The notes beneath the pieces were generated by a model, which ran no database searches, had not been told where the DNA came from, and saw only the letters and a program-made list of their open reading frames with translations. A stretch of DNA of 64,000 nucleotides, taken from positions 12,028,001 through 12,092,000 of the forward strand of contig CM065323.1 of NCBI GenBank assembly GCA_033032175.1, given 5' to 3'. The DNA is from Saturnia japonica. Its lineage: Eukaryota > Arthropoda > Insecta > Lepidoptera > Saturniidae. Of the stretch, positions 15,700 through 29,500 are shown one piece after another; positions within the stretch are counted from its first letter, which is position 1; each line of letters starts with the position of its first letter. Position numbers and translations under genes: made by a program.

Positions 15700-17055
15700 A
15701 TGTCACTAATACAAATCATTTGACTAATCACGTGTCTACCGGTAATGGCATTTAATAAATTGTACTATCTTCAGTAAATCAAAATACAGTCCAATAATTT
15801 GTGATGATTCCGCATTTGCGAAACCTGGAACTTTTGGGAATCATTTTATTTTTAAGATTTTTTGTGGATAAATTTGTAAGAAGTGCTCGCCTTTTTAAAC
15901 TTATAACTTTGAGGATATAAGAGACTATTGCGATTATTGTTGATTAGAATTATTACAGGCCGCACTATTTTATTAACGTAACCATATTATAACCTATATG
16001 GTTATTTTTCTGTTTGTACTTTGTACTTTTTACTAGTAGATTTAGATATTTTTATGTTTAGTTATTAGACTGGATTTTTACCAGTAATTTTTTGATTTCC
16101 AAAGAATTATATTATACTAACATGATTAAGTTATCTAAATTTGCGTTAACTATGTGAAATGCTTAGTTTTTCAATTATTTTCAATTGCTTGTTATTACTA
16201 TTAAGTTTGCTAAATATACGATGTTTCATTTTCTAAATAACTTTTGTTTTACATAAATAAATTATCAAATATCATTATGATCTAAACTATAATCATTGTT
16301 AGTATGTGGTTATCATTAGCCTCAACATATTTAATTATTTTTTTTCGAATAACTCTTAAATTATTGAAAATATAATAGTGTATTTCATATCAAATACTAT
16401 GTTAGTATGCATAGATTGCATTTATCTTATCAAAAGCGGTTAGCACTAAGGTTTTTGAAAAAACTGAAAAACTTGACAAAAATAATAAATTTAGAAGAAT
16501 TACCCAATATCTGAAAAAGCTATTCGTTTTTGAAGGGGTTTTAGTTTGTCATGTGATGGTTATATTTGTATTTATAAACTTAGATATATAATTAACCATA
16601 TTATGTAAAGAACAAGAAGAATTCAGAAATCAGACTTAAAAGGCAAGCATCCAGTAACCTTAAGTAATAAATTAAAAACTACATCGGCGGCTTCAATGAC
16701 ATGCATCCAGTGGCCTTAACAAGTTAAATAAAAATATTATGGGCAGGTTTAAAACATTATACATTTCACAAAATAAAACTATCATTACCCTCCCCCGATT
16801 TCTGTTGGTACGTTCTAAATAAAAAATGGGTTTTATCGACTTGATTATCAACGAAATGAAATAGAATGAAATGATTATCAATGTTTTAGATAATAATATT
16901 ATTTAGTCTGTTTTAAGTACAAACAAATTTTTCATGTAACTTTTACTATAAATAAATAACATATTTGAAGTAGTTATATAAATAAAACTAAGGATATCTG
17001 TGCTTCAATTATTTATTTTTATTGTAACTATGACTGGATGGTGGTGTATGTATTT
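15700..17055. other. AT-rich intergenic DNA, nothing recognised
   Basis: No coding, RNA or repeat with clear ends. A short phrase GCATCCAGT(A/G)(A/G)CCTTAA recurs near 16648 and 16704, too short to define a family. Confidence 0.6.
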
Positions 17056-17059
17056 TTTG

Positions 17060-17140
17060 TGTGTAGTGTGCATGAATGCGTGTGTAATTTGTACGGATGC
17101 GTGTGCAGTTTGAATCGATGCGTGTGTAGTGTGTAGAGGT
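17060..17140. repeat. 21-bp minisatellite, locus 1
   Basis: About 3.8 units of a 21-bp tandem repeat, each with a GATGCG or AATGCG core after TGTGTAG, TGTGTAA or TGTGCAG. It ends where the adjacent LINE fragment begins. The same unit makes a second array at 20543-20640. Confidence 0.8.
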
Positions 17141-17144
17141 TGAG

Positions 17145-19250
17145 TTATAACGTATACAAATTTTATCCGTTTTACAAATCGATTTCCATTATTAATAAAG
17201 GATACAAAACGCTATATACAATATGTATTAAAAACCCAGTCGAATCCGAAAAGGGTATAAAGGTACTTCGATTACAATTAACGAAGCGTTTAATACTTAT
17301 GTTAGGAATTATGCAAAAATATTTAAACGTGTTTGTATAGCTGCCAAGGCGAAATTTCTAAGTAGCAAAGTGCTTGCATCTACTAATATGTCCAAGACTG
17401 TTTGGAACATAATAAATAAAGAAATGGGCAAAAATAGGAAAAAAGACGATTCGATAAATCTAACTGTCAAAGGAGTAGGTACATATCTCAAACAGTTCAG
17501 AGGTAGCAACTGTTTTTCAGGAATACTTCACAAATATACCACTAGAGGTAACAAAAAATATTAAATCATCACCTAGCGGTGCAGCATCACTTTTAGAAAA
17601 TCTGAGTACACCTTTAAATCCAAAATTTAATTTTACATCTATTAGTAGTTTTTAAGCAATTAAACTTAAAACATACTGAAGACATTTGGAGAATGTCAGT
17701 AATGGTAGTTCAGTCTTTAATTGTTAATATTTCACATCTGGCTCATATATTTAATCAGTGTATTGATAAAGGAACTTTCCCCAGTATGATGAAAATAAGT
17801 AAAATAGTTCCATTGTTTAAATCAGGCTGTAGGAGTAATATTGGAAATAATAGACCAGTTTCTGAGCTTCCTTCGATTAGTAAGATTTTTGAGAAAGTTA
17901 TATTAAAGCAATTAGTAGAGTACTTTAATAATCATAAAATATTGCATGGTCGGCAGTTTGGTTTCACGAAATCAAAATCTACGACTGACGCTGGTGCAAC
18001 GCTATTAAGTCACATATTTGAGGCATGGGACTTCTCCCATGCGACTTCTCGCAGGATGCAATCGGTGTATTCTGTGATCTTTCAAAAGTTTTCGACTGCG
18101 TCGATCACACTACGCTCATACTTAAGATGAAACATTATGGTGTGTGTGGACCTTCTCTCGACTTTCTGGAATTATATTTAACAGATCGCTGTCTCAAAGT
18201 AAGTGTAAATGGGGCAACCTCTTCGGGATCCTTGGCTAGAATCGGCGTCCCACAGGGTTCGATATTGGGACCGTTTTTGTTTTTAGTATATATAAATAAT
18301 CTACTCCTAATGGTTAAGAACTGCGCTAACATAGTTCTTTTTGCAGACGATACTTCACTTAAATTTCAAGTGAAAAGAAAAGATTTAGACTTAGGCATGT
18401 AAATAATACTTTGTTTAAAATATCAGAATGGTTTGCTTTAAATAATCTATTGTGAAATGCAAACAAAACAAAATGTATTAGATTTGCCTTACCCAATGTA
18501 CAACCTGTTGAAAGTAATATTAAGATAGAAGAGAACATAGTAGGCATGGTTGATAATACTGTTATTCTTAGGCATCAGCTAGATGCAAAATTACAATGGG
18601 GTCCTCACATTAAAACCTTGGCAGGGAAATTAAGCTCCGCTGCATACGCAGTGCGTAAGATTCGCCAGTTAACTGATATTGCTACTGCTAGGCTGGTCTA
18701 CTTCGCTTACTTCCACAGTTTAATGCCCTATGGTATTTTTCTGTGGGGTTCAGCAGCTGAGGTAGATACCATATTTTTATTACAAAAACGGGCAGTTCGA
18801 GCAATTAATATGGGACCACGCAAATCATTGAGGAATAAATTTCAAGAATTTGGTATCTTAACTTTGCCTTCCGAATACATCTTGGAAAATATAATGTATG
18901 TTCAGAAAAATGAAGGCAACTTTGAACTTGTTACTAACACACACAATTTCAATACTAGAAATAAATATAAAATAATCATTCCGTCTTTTAGACTTAGTAA
19001 AACAAATAAAAGTTTTTTAGGTAGGTAATTGTGTTAGGTTTTATAATAAACTTCCTAAGCACTTTAGCGATTTGCCGGATAATAAGTTGAAGAATCGTGT
19101 TAAGCAGGTTTTATTGTCAAAGGGGTATTATAGGGTGGCTGATTACGTGAATGATGGTGTTGTCTGGATGTGATTCCCTCTCTGTACATCTACTGAAAAT
19201 GATAATAACTGTATATAATTAAATACTGTATAACCAGTTTAAAAAAAAAG
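17145..19250 (+). mobile_element. 5'-truncated LINE (jockey/CR1-like), decayed ORF2
   Basis: ORF2 fragments read left to right: a pre-RT part (17370-17564, TVWNIINKE), then the reverse transcriptase. Its motifs are RPVSELPSISKIFEKVI, LHGRQFGF, CDLSKVFDCVDH, VPQGSILGPFLF and the catalytic FADDTSLKF (17693-18402). A C-terminal part (18546-19172) follows with LQKRAVRAINMG, NTRNKY and FYNKLPKHFSDLPDN. Frameshifts lie near 18060, 18400 and 19028. An A-rich stretch follows at about 19240. No endonuclease or ORF1 is present, as expected for 5' truncation. It is a dead copy. Confidence 0.9.
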
Positions 19251-19390
19251 ATAATAAGATAAACCCGATCGAGTCTTGTCGGTTCTTCTCGATTTCTGGA
19301 ATGTTTTCCGAACCGGTGGTAGTGTTTTGACATACATAAGTGCCTTCTTAGGGCCTAAATTGAATAAAAGATATTTTGATTTTGACATTA
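19251..19390 (+). repeat. LINE-tail-like dispersed repeat
   Basis: Contains ATAAACCCGATCGAGTCTTG, then CCGAACCGGTGGTAGTGTTT and a terminal GAATAAAAGATATTTTGATT. The same family recurs inverted at about 5050-5130. It follows the LINE fragment directly and may be the tail of a second element. Confidence 0.5.
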
Positions 19391-20542
19391 CCAAAAAAAT
19401 ATCAAAATTTTATTTATTATGAAAATAAAAATGATATTGCGATTTAAAATCAACATATTTAGTTTTACTTTCCCTAAAAATTAGCAAATTTTTTAAACCT
19501 ATTCCCGGCGCGGCGCGGCGCAGCGGTACGTTTGACCGTATGGCTTAACTAATTTGTTTTACATTTTATTAGGGGTAATTTTTTTTACTTATAATCTGAG
19601 ATAGATAACATAAACAGAATATAATCTCGATACCGATTAACACCTTCACGGATCCGACGGGGTTTTTAATACAAACTGTATAATAAATAAGATTTAATGC
19701 GTATAAATTAAACAGCGTAGGTAATACAAATATCACATTCATCTATGACTGCCGCGTGCAAACAAATTTTTTTTTTTAAATATAAGATAAGTCTGGGATA
19801 GTCTAAATATAATAAATATCTTCTGAAGCATACATCGTACAAATGTGGCAAGTATGCGATTACGTTTAAGCATATAATATGTACACTAACAAGTTTATAT
19901 AAAACAATATAAAATTAAATAAATATCTGTCATGTTCCTTCCTACAAGTACCTAAACAAAACTACAAAAAATTTCACGTTATAAAAAACAATGGCTAAAG
20001 CTGGCATATTACATGGCATTAAGCGCCATATCAATGACCCATCTTGCTGTACGTCCCGCCAAGATCATGCACGATACAAAAACAAGAATGCATATTACGT
20101 AGGGACTATGTCGGTAATTATTATCAACAGTTTTCTAGATGCGCACGATGGTCGCGAGGTACATCGTAAAATAAGAAACCTATAATATCCTGAGAAATAA
20201 AACTTACAGTAACCTGTTCCATGGTAGTATCTCTTTCTATGTATACCTAACTATAATTGAGAAAAATAAAGAGCTTAATCCAAGTTACAACTCTTTCTAA
20301 CAAAGTAAACACTCCTATGCTTGAATAGAGAGCATATTCCAAACTGAAACAGTTTACTTTTGAGTCACACACCAGTATTTGGAAGTTTGAATAGGTGCGT
20401 AGTATTTAGTAACAGCTTTTTAGGTTTACGGATAACTCTTTCCGTTTCATTTTTCCGATAAATACGCCTTACTCATACTAATAAGATCACAGTAATGACT
20501 ATCCCGGACGTACTTTCAAAACGGCCGGGTATCATACGTAAT
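19391..20542. other. Intergenic DNA, nothing recognised
   Basis: AT-rich with a short CG-rich blip (CCCGGCGCGGCGCGGCGCAG, about 19503-19523). The small open frame from 19991 has no recognisable motif and I do not call it a gene. Confidence 0.55.
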
Positions 20543-20640
20543 TTGCATAAATGCGTGTGTAGTTTGCATGGATGCGTGATAATTTGCATGGATGCGTGTG
20601 CAGTGTGCATGGATGCGTGTCTACTGTGTAGTATGATGAT
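20543..20640. repeat. 21-bp minisatellite, locus 2
   Basis: About four to five units built on TTTGCATGGATGCGTGTG, with one 20-bp unit. The unit matches the array at 17060-17140. Both strands carry spurious frames through it (Cys-Met-Asp-Ala and His-Ala-Ser-Met repeats). Confidence 0.85.
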
Positions 20641-21430
20641 TTGCTGTATGCAACTCATGATTCGGCCGCCGAGGAAAATGTAGTGTGTAAAGTACACACA
20701 AATAGCAGATTGCGAGAATATAATGCGATTTATTGAAAAACACAGATTCCATACATGTTTGTGGAAAACGTCCAGTTCTGACGACTACATGGATAAACAA
20801 AAAAGGATAAATGCATTACTAAATAATGTGGTCCTCATGCTTCTACTATAGACATCGCAGCATCAACAGAATTCCCATTTTTTGACGTAATGACAACATT
20901 GGTGGCTTTTTAGAGAAAAAAAAAACGGGTGCGTTTGCTGCTATATCTGTGTTTCATCTAGTAGAAAGTGCTTGGTGGTACGTTTCAGCAAGCTAGACCA
21001 TGAATAAGGCGATTTACATATTATTCAAGTTTTTATTTCAAAAATAATCGACTAGGTAAATACGTTATTACGTTACTATCTTAAACACAAATATTATTTA
21101 AACAAGTACCATATAAATCTGTACATAAGAATGGTATCTTAATATTCTAAAACCTACCCATAAATGTATAGATATTACGCCAATAAAGGAATCATAAAAA
21201 TCGGTCGTATAGTATCTGAGAAAATTGCGCACATACAAACAAAATAGATTTTTTTTTTTAATCTTTTATCACAGTTACTATATTCGTTAATAATTTATTT
21301 CGTGTACAAAAAACAAAATTATACCGATATTTCTCGTTTAAGTATCGATAACAATACTCGAGTATTTTATTATCTGCCAATAATATAAAGATAAATTTTA
21401 TAAAACGAACTTTTCAAACTCTTACTTTAC
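20641..21430. other. Intergenic DNA, nothing recognised
   Basis: No gene, RNA or repeat boundary seen. AT-rich with poly(T) runs. Confidence 0.55.
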
Positions 21431-21431
21431 G

Positions 21432-21556
21432 CCTTCGCGGTGAGACCAGGGGAGTGGTGTCAAGAGGATGCCCACAGGGTGGTGAAGTCTTGTCACCGCT
21501 ACTATCGAATCTGATAAAAAAAGATCTGATCACCAAGCTCAACACCCAACGCTAAA
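21432..21556 (+). pseudogene. R1-like LINE reverse-transcriptase scrap
   Basis: One short frame reads TRGVVSRGCPQGGEVLSPLL then NLIKKDLITKLN and stops. RGCPQGG-VLSPLL is the RT motif region before the catalytic block in R1-type non-LTR elements. The GC content is well above the surroundings. About 40 codons remain, with one extra Glu inside the motif. Confidence 0.75.
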
Positions 21557-21557
21557 C

Positions 21558-23232
21558 ATTTTACGTATAATAACTACTTAAAACTGAAACTTGTATGGTT
21601 ACTATGGTCAGATTAGCAAAAATTGGAACTTTTAGAAAAATATTTCTCAAAATCTATTTATTTCCGCAGTGTGAAATTTTATATCTAACTACAATTATTA
21701 TAAAGTGATCTAACTGTAAAAAAAAATTTGGATTCTCAACTCGACGGCTTGTAATATAAAGCTGGACCGTTTTTTGTTATAATGTAATCAAAATCCAATT
21801 TTATTATTTACTTACAATACTTTATCTACATATTTACTCATACATATAGGTATTTAATCGAATTCCAAAATTAGCTATTGTAAATGGGCAACTGAGATTT
21901 TTTTTAGATATGTAAATCCATCTAATTTAAAATTTCCATTGTTGAATTTATTTATATTAAAAAACACGGTGGCATAGAGAGCTAGTACTACCCGCGTCTG
22001 GTCCTTCACGAACCGCTCAATTGCTGTCTATACGTCTTCTTTGGAGACTGGAATTTATATGCTGTTATTGCGTGTTGTAAAGTTTAAATGTTTGTAGGGG
22101 TTAATCTTTAGAACTACTGATCCGATTATAAAAAATCTATCACTGATAAAGATAGCTACCTAATTATTACACATCTATAGGTGTAGGTTAATATTTTTGG
22201 TATCTCCTAAATCTAGTAACTATATCTAATGAGATTACAAAAGATTATATTATTTTTATACCATTAAACACATTAGATATTCGACATTACAACATGGACC
22301 ACAATTTAAAATAAGTCTTACCATATACAATATTTTTTATGATCTAATATTTTTGGCTCATCTAATTTTTTTTTTTTCAAAGAAACCGCTGCCGAATTAG
22401 ATGCATTTTTAGAGCATCAGATTTTATATTAAACAATAAAAAAAAAAACATAGCTATAGAACAAATGTTGTACTGAATTTAATGGTATGTACAACACAAA
22501 AGGCAACGACCATGTGTGTGGTGGCCACAATTGAATACTCTTAACATGCTGCCATTTATAGTATAATTTAATAGATATACGAGAACACTAAAACATTATA
22601 TTTTATAAATATAGAGATATCATTTAGAGCAACTACACACTAAATAATACTTGTTTGATGTTAGCCTGTTATTAAAATCATACTTCGAAATGTAATAAAT
22701 ATATTACAAAAAAAAACTTAGGACTCTACTACATATTATATATCATTTACTAAATTCGAGTACTTCGCCTTAAAGATCAACTATAGTGACGTCACAAGTC
22801 ATAAAACATAACTCTATGATAATAATCTGTGAACGAAACTTTATATAGTGCACAGTTTTGTGTTGTATTGTTACATATATTGTTTTTAGGTTATTCTACA
22901 GTACAGATACTGAACTCTAAAACGTGGAATTGTCAGACTTGACATTGGCGAAATTGTATACATAGGTAGAAGGCATATAAAAAAACGTAGAGTCTATGCT
23001 TTCAAACTTCAAACTTGACATTTACTTCGAAATACTTACCTATGTGGAAATTGCCATTAACAAATTAAAAATAGAATAAATTCGATAATATACAATATAC
23101 TAGGCCTGTATTTTCGCTTAAGTACCTATCGACATTTTCCACCTCCACAATACCTTTGAGGATATTCACTTAGATTCAAGACTTGATCCAACTCAAGTAA
23201 TTAACGCCATTCCACAATTCTTCATAATTATT
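21558..23232. other. Intergenic DNA downstream of HPS5
   Basis: AT-rich with no gene. A stretch near 22080-22200 (GAACTACTGATCCGATTATA, CACTGATAAAGATAGCTAC) resembles the interior of the Helitron-like repeats. No clear minus-strand AATAAA was found close to the HPS5 stop. Confidence 0.5.
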
Positions 23233-23550
23233 TCACTTCACAGGTGAACAAGACGGACATAGCTTCACTTTAATCAGATCCAAACATGGCCCGTGGAATA
23301 TATGCCCGCATTTAAACACCCAAAGACCTCCATCTCGGATCAAAACTTCATTTTTCAACTGCAAACCACATAACAAACAATCTGCCACACCCTTTCCGGC
23401 AAGATCAATCAAGATTTCTGCAAGATCTGATTCAGCAATTATCTCTTCTGCAATCTCTAGACCCCAGTATGTGGATTTCACGGCTATTTTTATAGGCAGT
23501 GCCGTGTGTTTTAATATACCTTTTGGAGTATCTCTGAGTAACTTGTATAT
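23233..23550 (-). CDS. HPS5: HPS5 exon 5 (last), RING-like end
   Basis: The acceptor on the minus strand is TTTGATTTTCAG before 23550. It encodes IYKLLRDTPKGILKHTALPI and then a C-terminal zinc-binding pattern C-x2-C, C-x-H-x2-H-x2-C, C-x2-C, resembling the RING-H2 of HOPS/CORVET subunits. It ends CPSCSPVK and a stop at 23233-23235. Confidence 0.9.
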   Translation of the reverse strand: MYKLLRDTPKGILKHTALPIKIAVKSTYWGLEIAEEIIAESDLAEILIDLAGKGVADCLLCGLQLKNEVLIRDGGLWVFKCGHIFHGPCLDLIKVKLCPSCSPVK

Positions 23551-26500
23551 CTGAAAATCAAATTTAGGTGTTAATGTCAGTTTTTTCGCTATTTGGCATC
23601 CCTAGTAAAAGTTGCATTTCTTAGCATTAACAAAATCTTTAATCAGATAAATTTTCATTTTAACGGTATTGGAGTAGGTAAATTCTCAATACTTTCCAAA
23701 TCGGAAACTTGATAAACAAATTTGCGTGTTTGCATATTTGTGATATTTGTTAATTATTTGGCTTCATTTGCCTATTTGTCAAATAGGACCAATAACAAAC
23801 ACGTGTTACCGTACCGCTGTCGGTATTTCGTCTCGCGTCAAACTAACCAACTACATATTGGACAAGCACGAGTGAATAGTCAGCTTCCTCAAACATCTTA
23901 TTCTCCATTGTCTCTTAACAACATTATACTTTTTCACGCATAACATTTATAGCAGCTAACAGGAACAGGAGTTTAAATAAAACAATCCTGTTGCTCGTGG
24001 CAGCTCATTCGATATTGCTATTGTATTCTTTTCTACATCAAATATTTAAGTGTCGCTATTGGCCTTGTGGCATATTTTGCAGAATACAGTGAACACAAAT
24101 AACCAAGTGAAATGCCACCTTTATGAGCTAGTATTTCACCATATCTCACTTAATATTAAATCACAACGTAGCTAGAGATGCTTACACATGACAGCCTTTA
24201 AAGCAGACTGATTCTCAGGGGCAGCAGATGGAACACAGATATTTCAACTTATATTTTATCTAGCTACAAGGGGGCGTTCAAATTTTTGAAGATTTTTGAC
24301 CAAAATTATAACGCGCCGTAACATTTCTCTATACCCCTCCCCCTCTTTAAACGTTACGTAACACCCAAGTCAGCATGTCAGCGTGAGAGTTTTTATAGGC
24401 CAAGAACAGCTGATGATGCAAATCTCCCTGTTTTGAGGACATTACAGTATGAACTCACTTTAACAACACTGACTATAGCAATGAGATTCTGCGTAAGCAC
24501 TATGCACTAATAAATACTGACAACGAAAGGAAAATAAAAATGATATACAATATAATCGAGGGATTCCCCGTAAAGCATAAACGAAAAGGGTTGTCAACTT
24601 GGAAGAGCAAAATAAAGTGGGATTTAATGGAGGTCGCCGTTTTTATTTAGATTGTTCGCCTTACACCGATATTAAAAATTAAAAAACTTACGTCATCTCT
24701 CGCGTCGGCATAATTATATGCATTATAAAGAGCATCCGCCAATTGCGTCATTGCAGTCGGATCATACTTTTCAAACATTGTGACGAGCAAACACGTGTGA
24801 TAAAACTTCAATGTCAACAACCCAGCATCTATAAGATTCGCGTGTACCTCCATAACTTTGATCGCTTTCCTCCCACCGACAGATTTTATCATAAGCCTTC
24901 CCAAATCATCCCAACTCAACATATCTTTCACGGATATATTATCGAACTTTCTAGAACAATTCAGACATATGTTCGCATGCAATGTGGCATATAACTGTAC
25001 TGTAGTATGCCACGTATCTATTGTAAACTGCGGGAGGAAGGAATGCAGTAAACTCTCATCAAGCATCTGCAGAAGTAACCTCAAAATTTTAAGCAGGTCC
25101 TCGTTCCTTCTCAGGTAAAGTATTTTGCACCATAAGTATGGCATTTTCCTGCATACGTCATAGCACTGGTCTATAGTTTGACTAGACCATTGTCTCTCTA
25201 TGAATTTGTTGATTAACTCTGAAAATATTGGCTTTTGGTTCGTCCTCACATATGGAAGAGGGAAGCCACATTCACAGCCCATATTTAATAATTTCTGAAT
25301 TTTCATGTTAACAACTATACAGGAATCTACAAAATATTTATACAAGACTTCATCTTCAATGATATTATCAAGGTATTCGTTTGTCCTCTCCACACTGTTA
25401 AGGTAATTTAAGAAAATGTTGTTTGGTACAAATTTTGAGTCTTCTGATGCACCAATCGAAATACAATATTTTTCTAAATGTAACATAATATCATAGATCT
25501 TTTTAATATCACAGCTATAGTCTTCGACCATCGTAATTAAACTCGTTTTATCAGTGTCTTTATCAGCTAGGCTTAATTTAAAATATTGGTACAATAACTT
25601 GCATATTTTATCTCTCTCTAAACTATTGTTGTCTATTTCTATGGTTTTTTGACTAGGTGCTTTATATACAATATTGTTGTCTAGCTTCAACGGGGTAACT
25701 TCTATGGTTACGATCTCCCGTGGAACTCTTTTGGGTGGGTTAATCACTTGTACTTCTTGTTTTTCAATGTTTAAGTATTTCATTTTTCCTTCGAAATCTT
25801 CCCATTTCTCTTTTAAAATCTTTTTACTTGTATTAATTTTACCAGACATAGTTATACTCAAATCTTTTAGCGTCTGCATTGCATCAGGTGGTATTGCACC
25901 AAACCTGTAATCGTCATTCTTTGAAATGTCTATACCATCATCCAATAATGAGGACTGCGCGTTATATGTATTATCGACCATATAAATGCCAGACTTCATT
26001 TGAGTTGCATCATTTTCTTTTAATTTATCAAATTTTTTTAGGATATTCTCAATTTTATCAAGAATTTCTTTATTGTGTATCTTATTACCAAGCCCTGCTA
26101 AAATGTGTAATTTTACTGACAAGTCGTTAGATAGCAAATATTCACTATACAAAGTACACACTTCAGCACAAAGATTATATTTTTCATCAACATAACATTT
26201 GACCAAAAACTTTTCTAATTTCATAAACTTCAAATTAACAAGAGAGCCATTGTACAACCATATATAAACCATATCATGATACACTTTACAATCAAGAATA
26301 TCTTTATATTTATCGAACCAAACTGTATGATCCACATTTTCAACATTGAGAAAGTAAATCGCATCCTTTTTGTATGCAAATATGGCACCATTCACTGAAT
26401 ATATTTTGACAAAGTTAACAGAACGACCATCTTCACTATCCTTTATTTCTTCTAAAGGAAAACTTTCATTTTCGTATGAGTTCACACTGACAACACTCTT

Positions 26501-29500
26501 GGCTTTATTTCCTAATACTTGTTTGAATTGATGTGTTCTTTTAACTGTACCATCAACTGAAGCTTCCCACAATCTTGAAGAAGGCCTTGCACAGAACACA
26601 GAAGTATTTTTAAGTTCTTTACTAATGGTAAAATCTACATCATCACTTGCAATATTGTAAATTCGGGCTTCAGAAAAATCTTTCACATTAACAATTGATA
26701 ATTCTGGAGTTTTCTCTTTATTGACAAAGCAAGCTCCAAATTCACCATCTCGTAATTTCTGTCCAATCTGCCTATATTGTTCTTCAGTTGTATCACATAT
26801 GTAACATCGAGTTAAAGTGGATACTAATAGCATTCCTGACTTTACATCTATCTGACATACTCGGGAATCTAGATTCATTATTGTCTGAGATGCACTTTGA
26901 AACATTGTTTTTGCCTGAAATTATAGAACATTGATTCACTATCACGGTATAGAATTTCTATTCCTAGTAGTTAGGTGCAAGCCAATTTGTAGGTTGTCTG
27001 ATCGAAAAGCTGGAGTGAAAAAGTCTTCTTGCATGTTTGGCAACAAATATACTACAACTATGTAGTGATAGTCAGAATGCAATGTCCGCATGATATGATT
27101 ATTGCCCACAATCTACTTATCTGAATCAACCAACATGTAGAATGTTTCAGAAAATATATACATATTATTCAATCGGTTTTTATGAATATTGAAACAGATT
27201 TATTACTAAATATTTCTGAAAAAGCATACCTAACAAAAACTTACTCACAATAAAGCTCTGTAATTGAAAAACAGCTATCTTCCCAATATCATCTCCACTG
27301 AACAATGTATTACCGCTCCATGCCATTGCTGTAACTTCATTTCCTTGATGCTCTTTTGACGAAACTATGGAATGGCCAGCATTGAGTGACTGGTTACATT
27401 CTGTGACTTTTACCACTCCTCGACCATTTGCAAACCCAATATGTTTCTCGTCATTTGATATTGACAGTCGAGTGATAGCACCATCCTGAAATATTGTGAA
27501 CAGATTTATTTTAACTATTTTAGGTCTTTACAAGTGGTTTTATGAGTGTAGGTTAGTAAGCTAAATTAGTAAAAAAGACTTTTAACAAATTGTAATAGAC
27601 AGGTTAAATTATAACCACTATTATTACTCTGAATCCCATTTGAAACCCATACAATGAAAACCTTTCTTACATGTTGAATTCAAATCTTTAATAATTATAT
27701 TAATAAGTATGATATACAAACTGGCACCTTTGAGCTTGATGCCTCACTTTCGCGGCCGAGTGCCTTAAGCGTTCGCCCCCCAAGCCTGGTGAAGCTGTAA
27801 AAGCCGTCTGAGGTTTCAGAGCCCTTTTAGCTAACAGTATAGTCAGATAGAAAAAAAATTTAAGAAAGCCAAATTATGATTGAATTGCTGTCATGTAAGT
27901 TAGATAGTGTATTTTTTTTTAACAAGTATGTAAGTATATTAATTTTAAATTATTTGTCAATTTTTAGTGGCATTGTCAATTTGATAAATAATTGATTGAG
28001 ATATGGCATTACCACAAAAAAAAAACACATTCGTGAATTAATTGTATTATATAAATTATAAAAACTATTTGCCTAAAGTAAACAAAAAGTTACTAAAAAT
28101 ATATTAAAAAGTATAATTAAAAAAAAAAACAATATAGAAACTTAAAACTATAAAGTTAATGAATTAAACAATAAGGATTCTAAATAAGAGGTTTACAAAT
28201 ATGTAACCAATAAGAAAACCAAAACTGAAGTCTTTATTTAATTTAGGCCCTGAGAAAACTCAGGAATGCAAAATTGAAAGCTTTTCTATACTCAGGGACT
28301 CACCTTATTTGGCAAAAGTTGTATGAATTCACATGGATTTCTGTTGAAAACATAGATGCCTCCACTGGTTGCACCAAATGCTATCAATTTCCTGGATACA
28401 TCGAAACATGTGTACTGAAATATAATATATAATAGAGATAAAATACTCAAAGTCACTTATGAATTTCGAAAAATTCAAAGGATTGACATGTATATTAAAT
28501 TAAAGACATCCTTATTATCAGCTGGTAAAAAAATCAATCTGGTTTCTTAGCATTATTGTATGTTTGTACAATATAGAGTACCTAATCAATTATACTGCAT
28601 GCAGAGTTGAAGAGTTATTTTTTTTAAATATTACTTCTCAAGTAACTTTGATATATAACACATTTTACCAACACCTTAACACATTAGCCAAACCGCACAT
28701 AGATTACCTAGTAGAAATCTGGAGATCCGCTGCAAAGACTAACCTAAGTACCTTACAAAGAGCACAAAACAAACTAGTAAAAATATTATTTAATTTCAAA
28801 TTTTTAACACCTACAACTAAAATCTATAAAGATACAATTTTACTGACTATTGAACAGACATATAAATACTATTCTTGTTTACTCATAGGAAAAATATTAA
28901 ATAAAGACATGCATAGCAGTATATCATTTACTAAAAGGAAAAATATACAAACAAAAATACTAAGAAGTGCTGACAATTTAGTCTTACGCCATCCAAGGAC
29001 AAATTATGGAAAAAACAACATCACTTGTGAAAGCGCACAGTTATATAATAAACTACCCAAAAATATTAAAGAATCCAAATCTATTTCAGCCTTTAAAAAC
29101 TATTAATAAAGTATCTAAAAAACTATTACTAAACTAAATAACTAAACTAACAAGAAACCACACCCAGTTTACAGTTTTCCATGTATTTTGCTACTGTTGT
29201 GTTTGTGTATAGTGTTTTAAATAATTACTTATTCTTTATCATACCTACCTTCAATTTATTAATAATAATGGGATGTTTCGCAATATGTTTGCTGGCCACT
29301 GTATATATTTATTATTTAAGAATATAATGTAATTTAACATGTTCTCATGTAAGTGAATTTTTGTTAATTGCTATGAGAATAAAGATGTCTTTAATTGTTA
29401 ATTAACACTTTTAGAAATAGTATAAAAAATGTTTACTTTTCTTAATTCTCAACTGATTTGGTTGAGAATTGTGGGTAGTACATGTAATTCCTCTATTGAT

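Noticed and set aside
19991..20185. 64-codon plus frame starting MAKAGILHG
   Set aside because: No domain, no splice or promoter support; consistent with chance.
24743..26130. Plus-strand frames within the long HPS5 exon
   Set aside because: Antisense shadows of a well-supported minus-strand exon.
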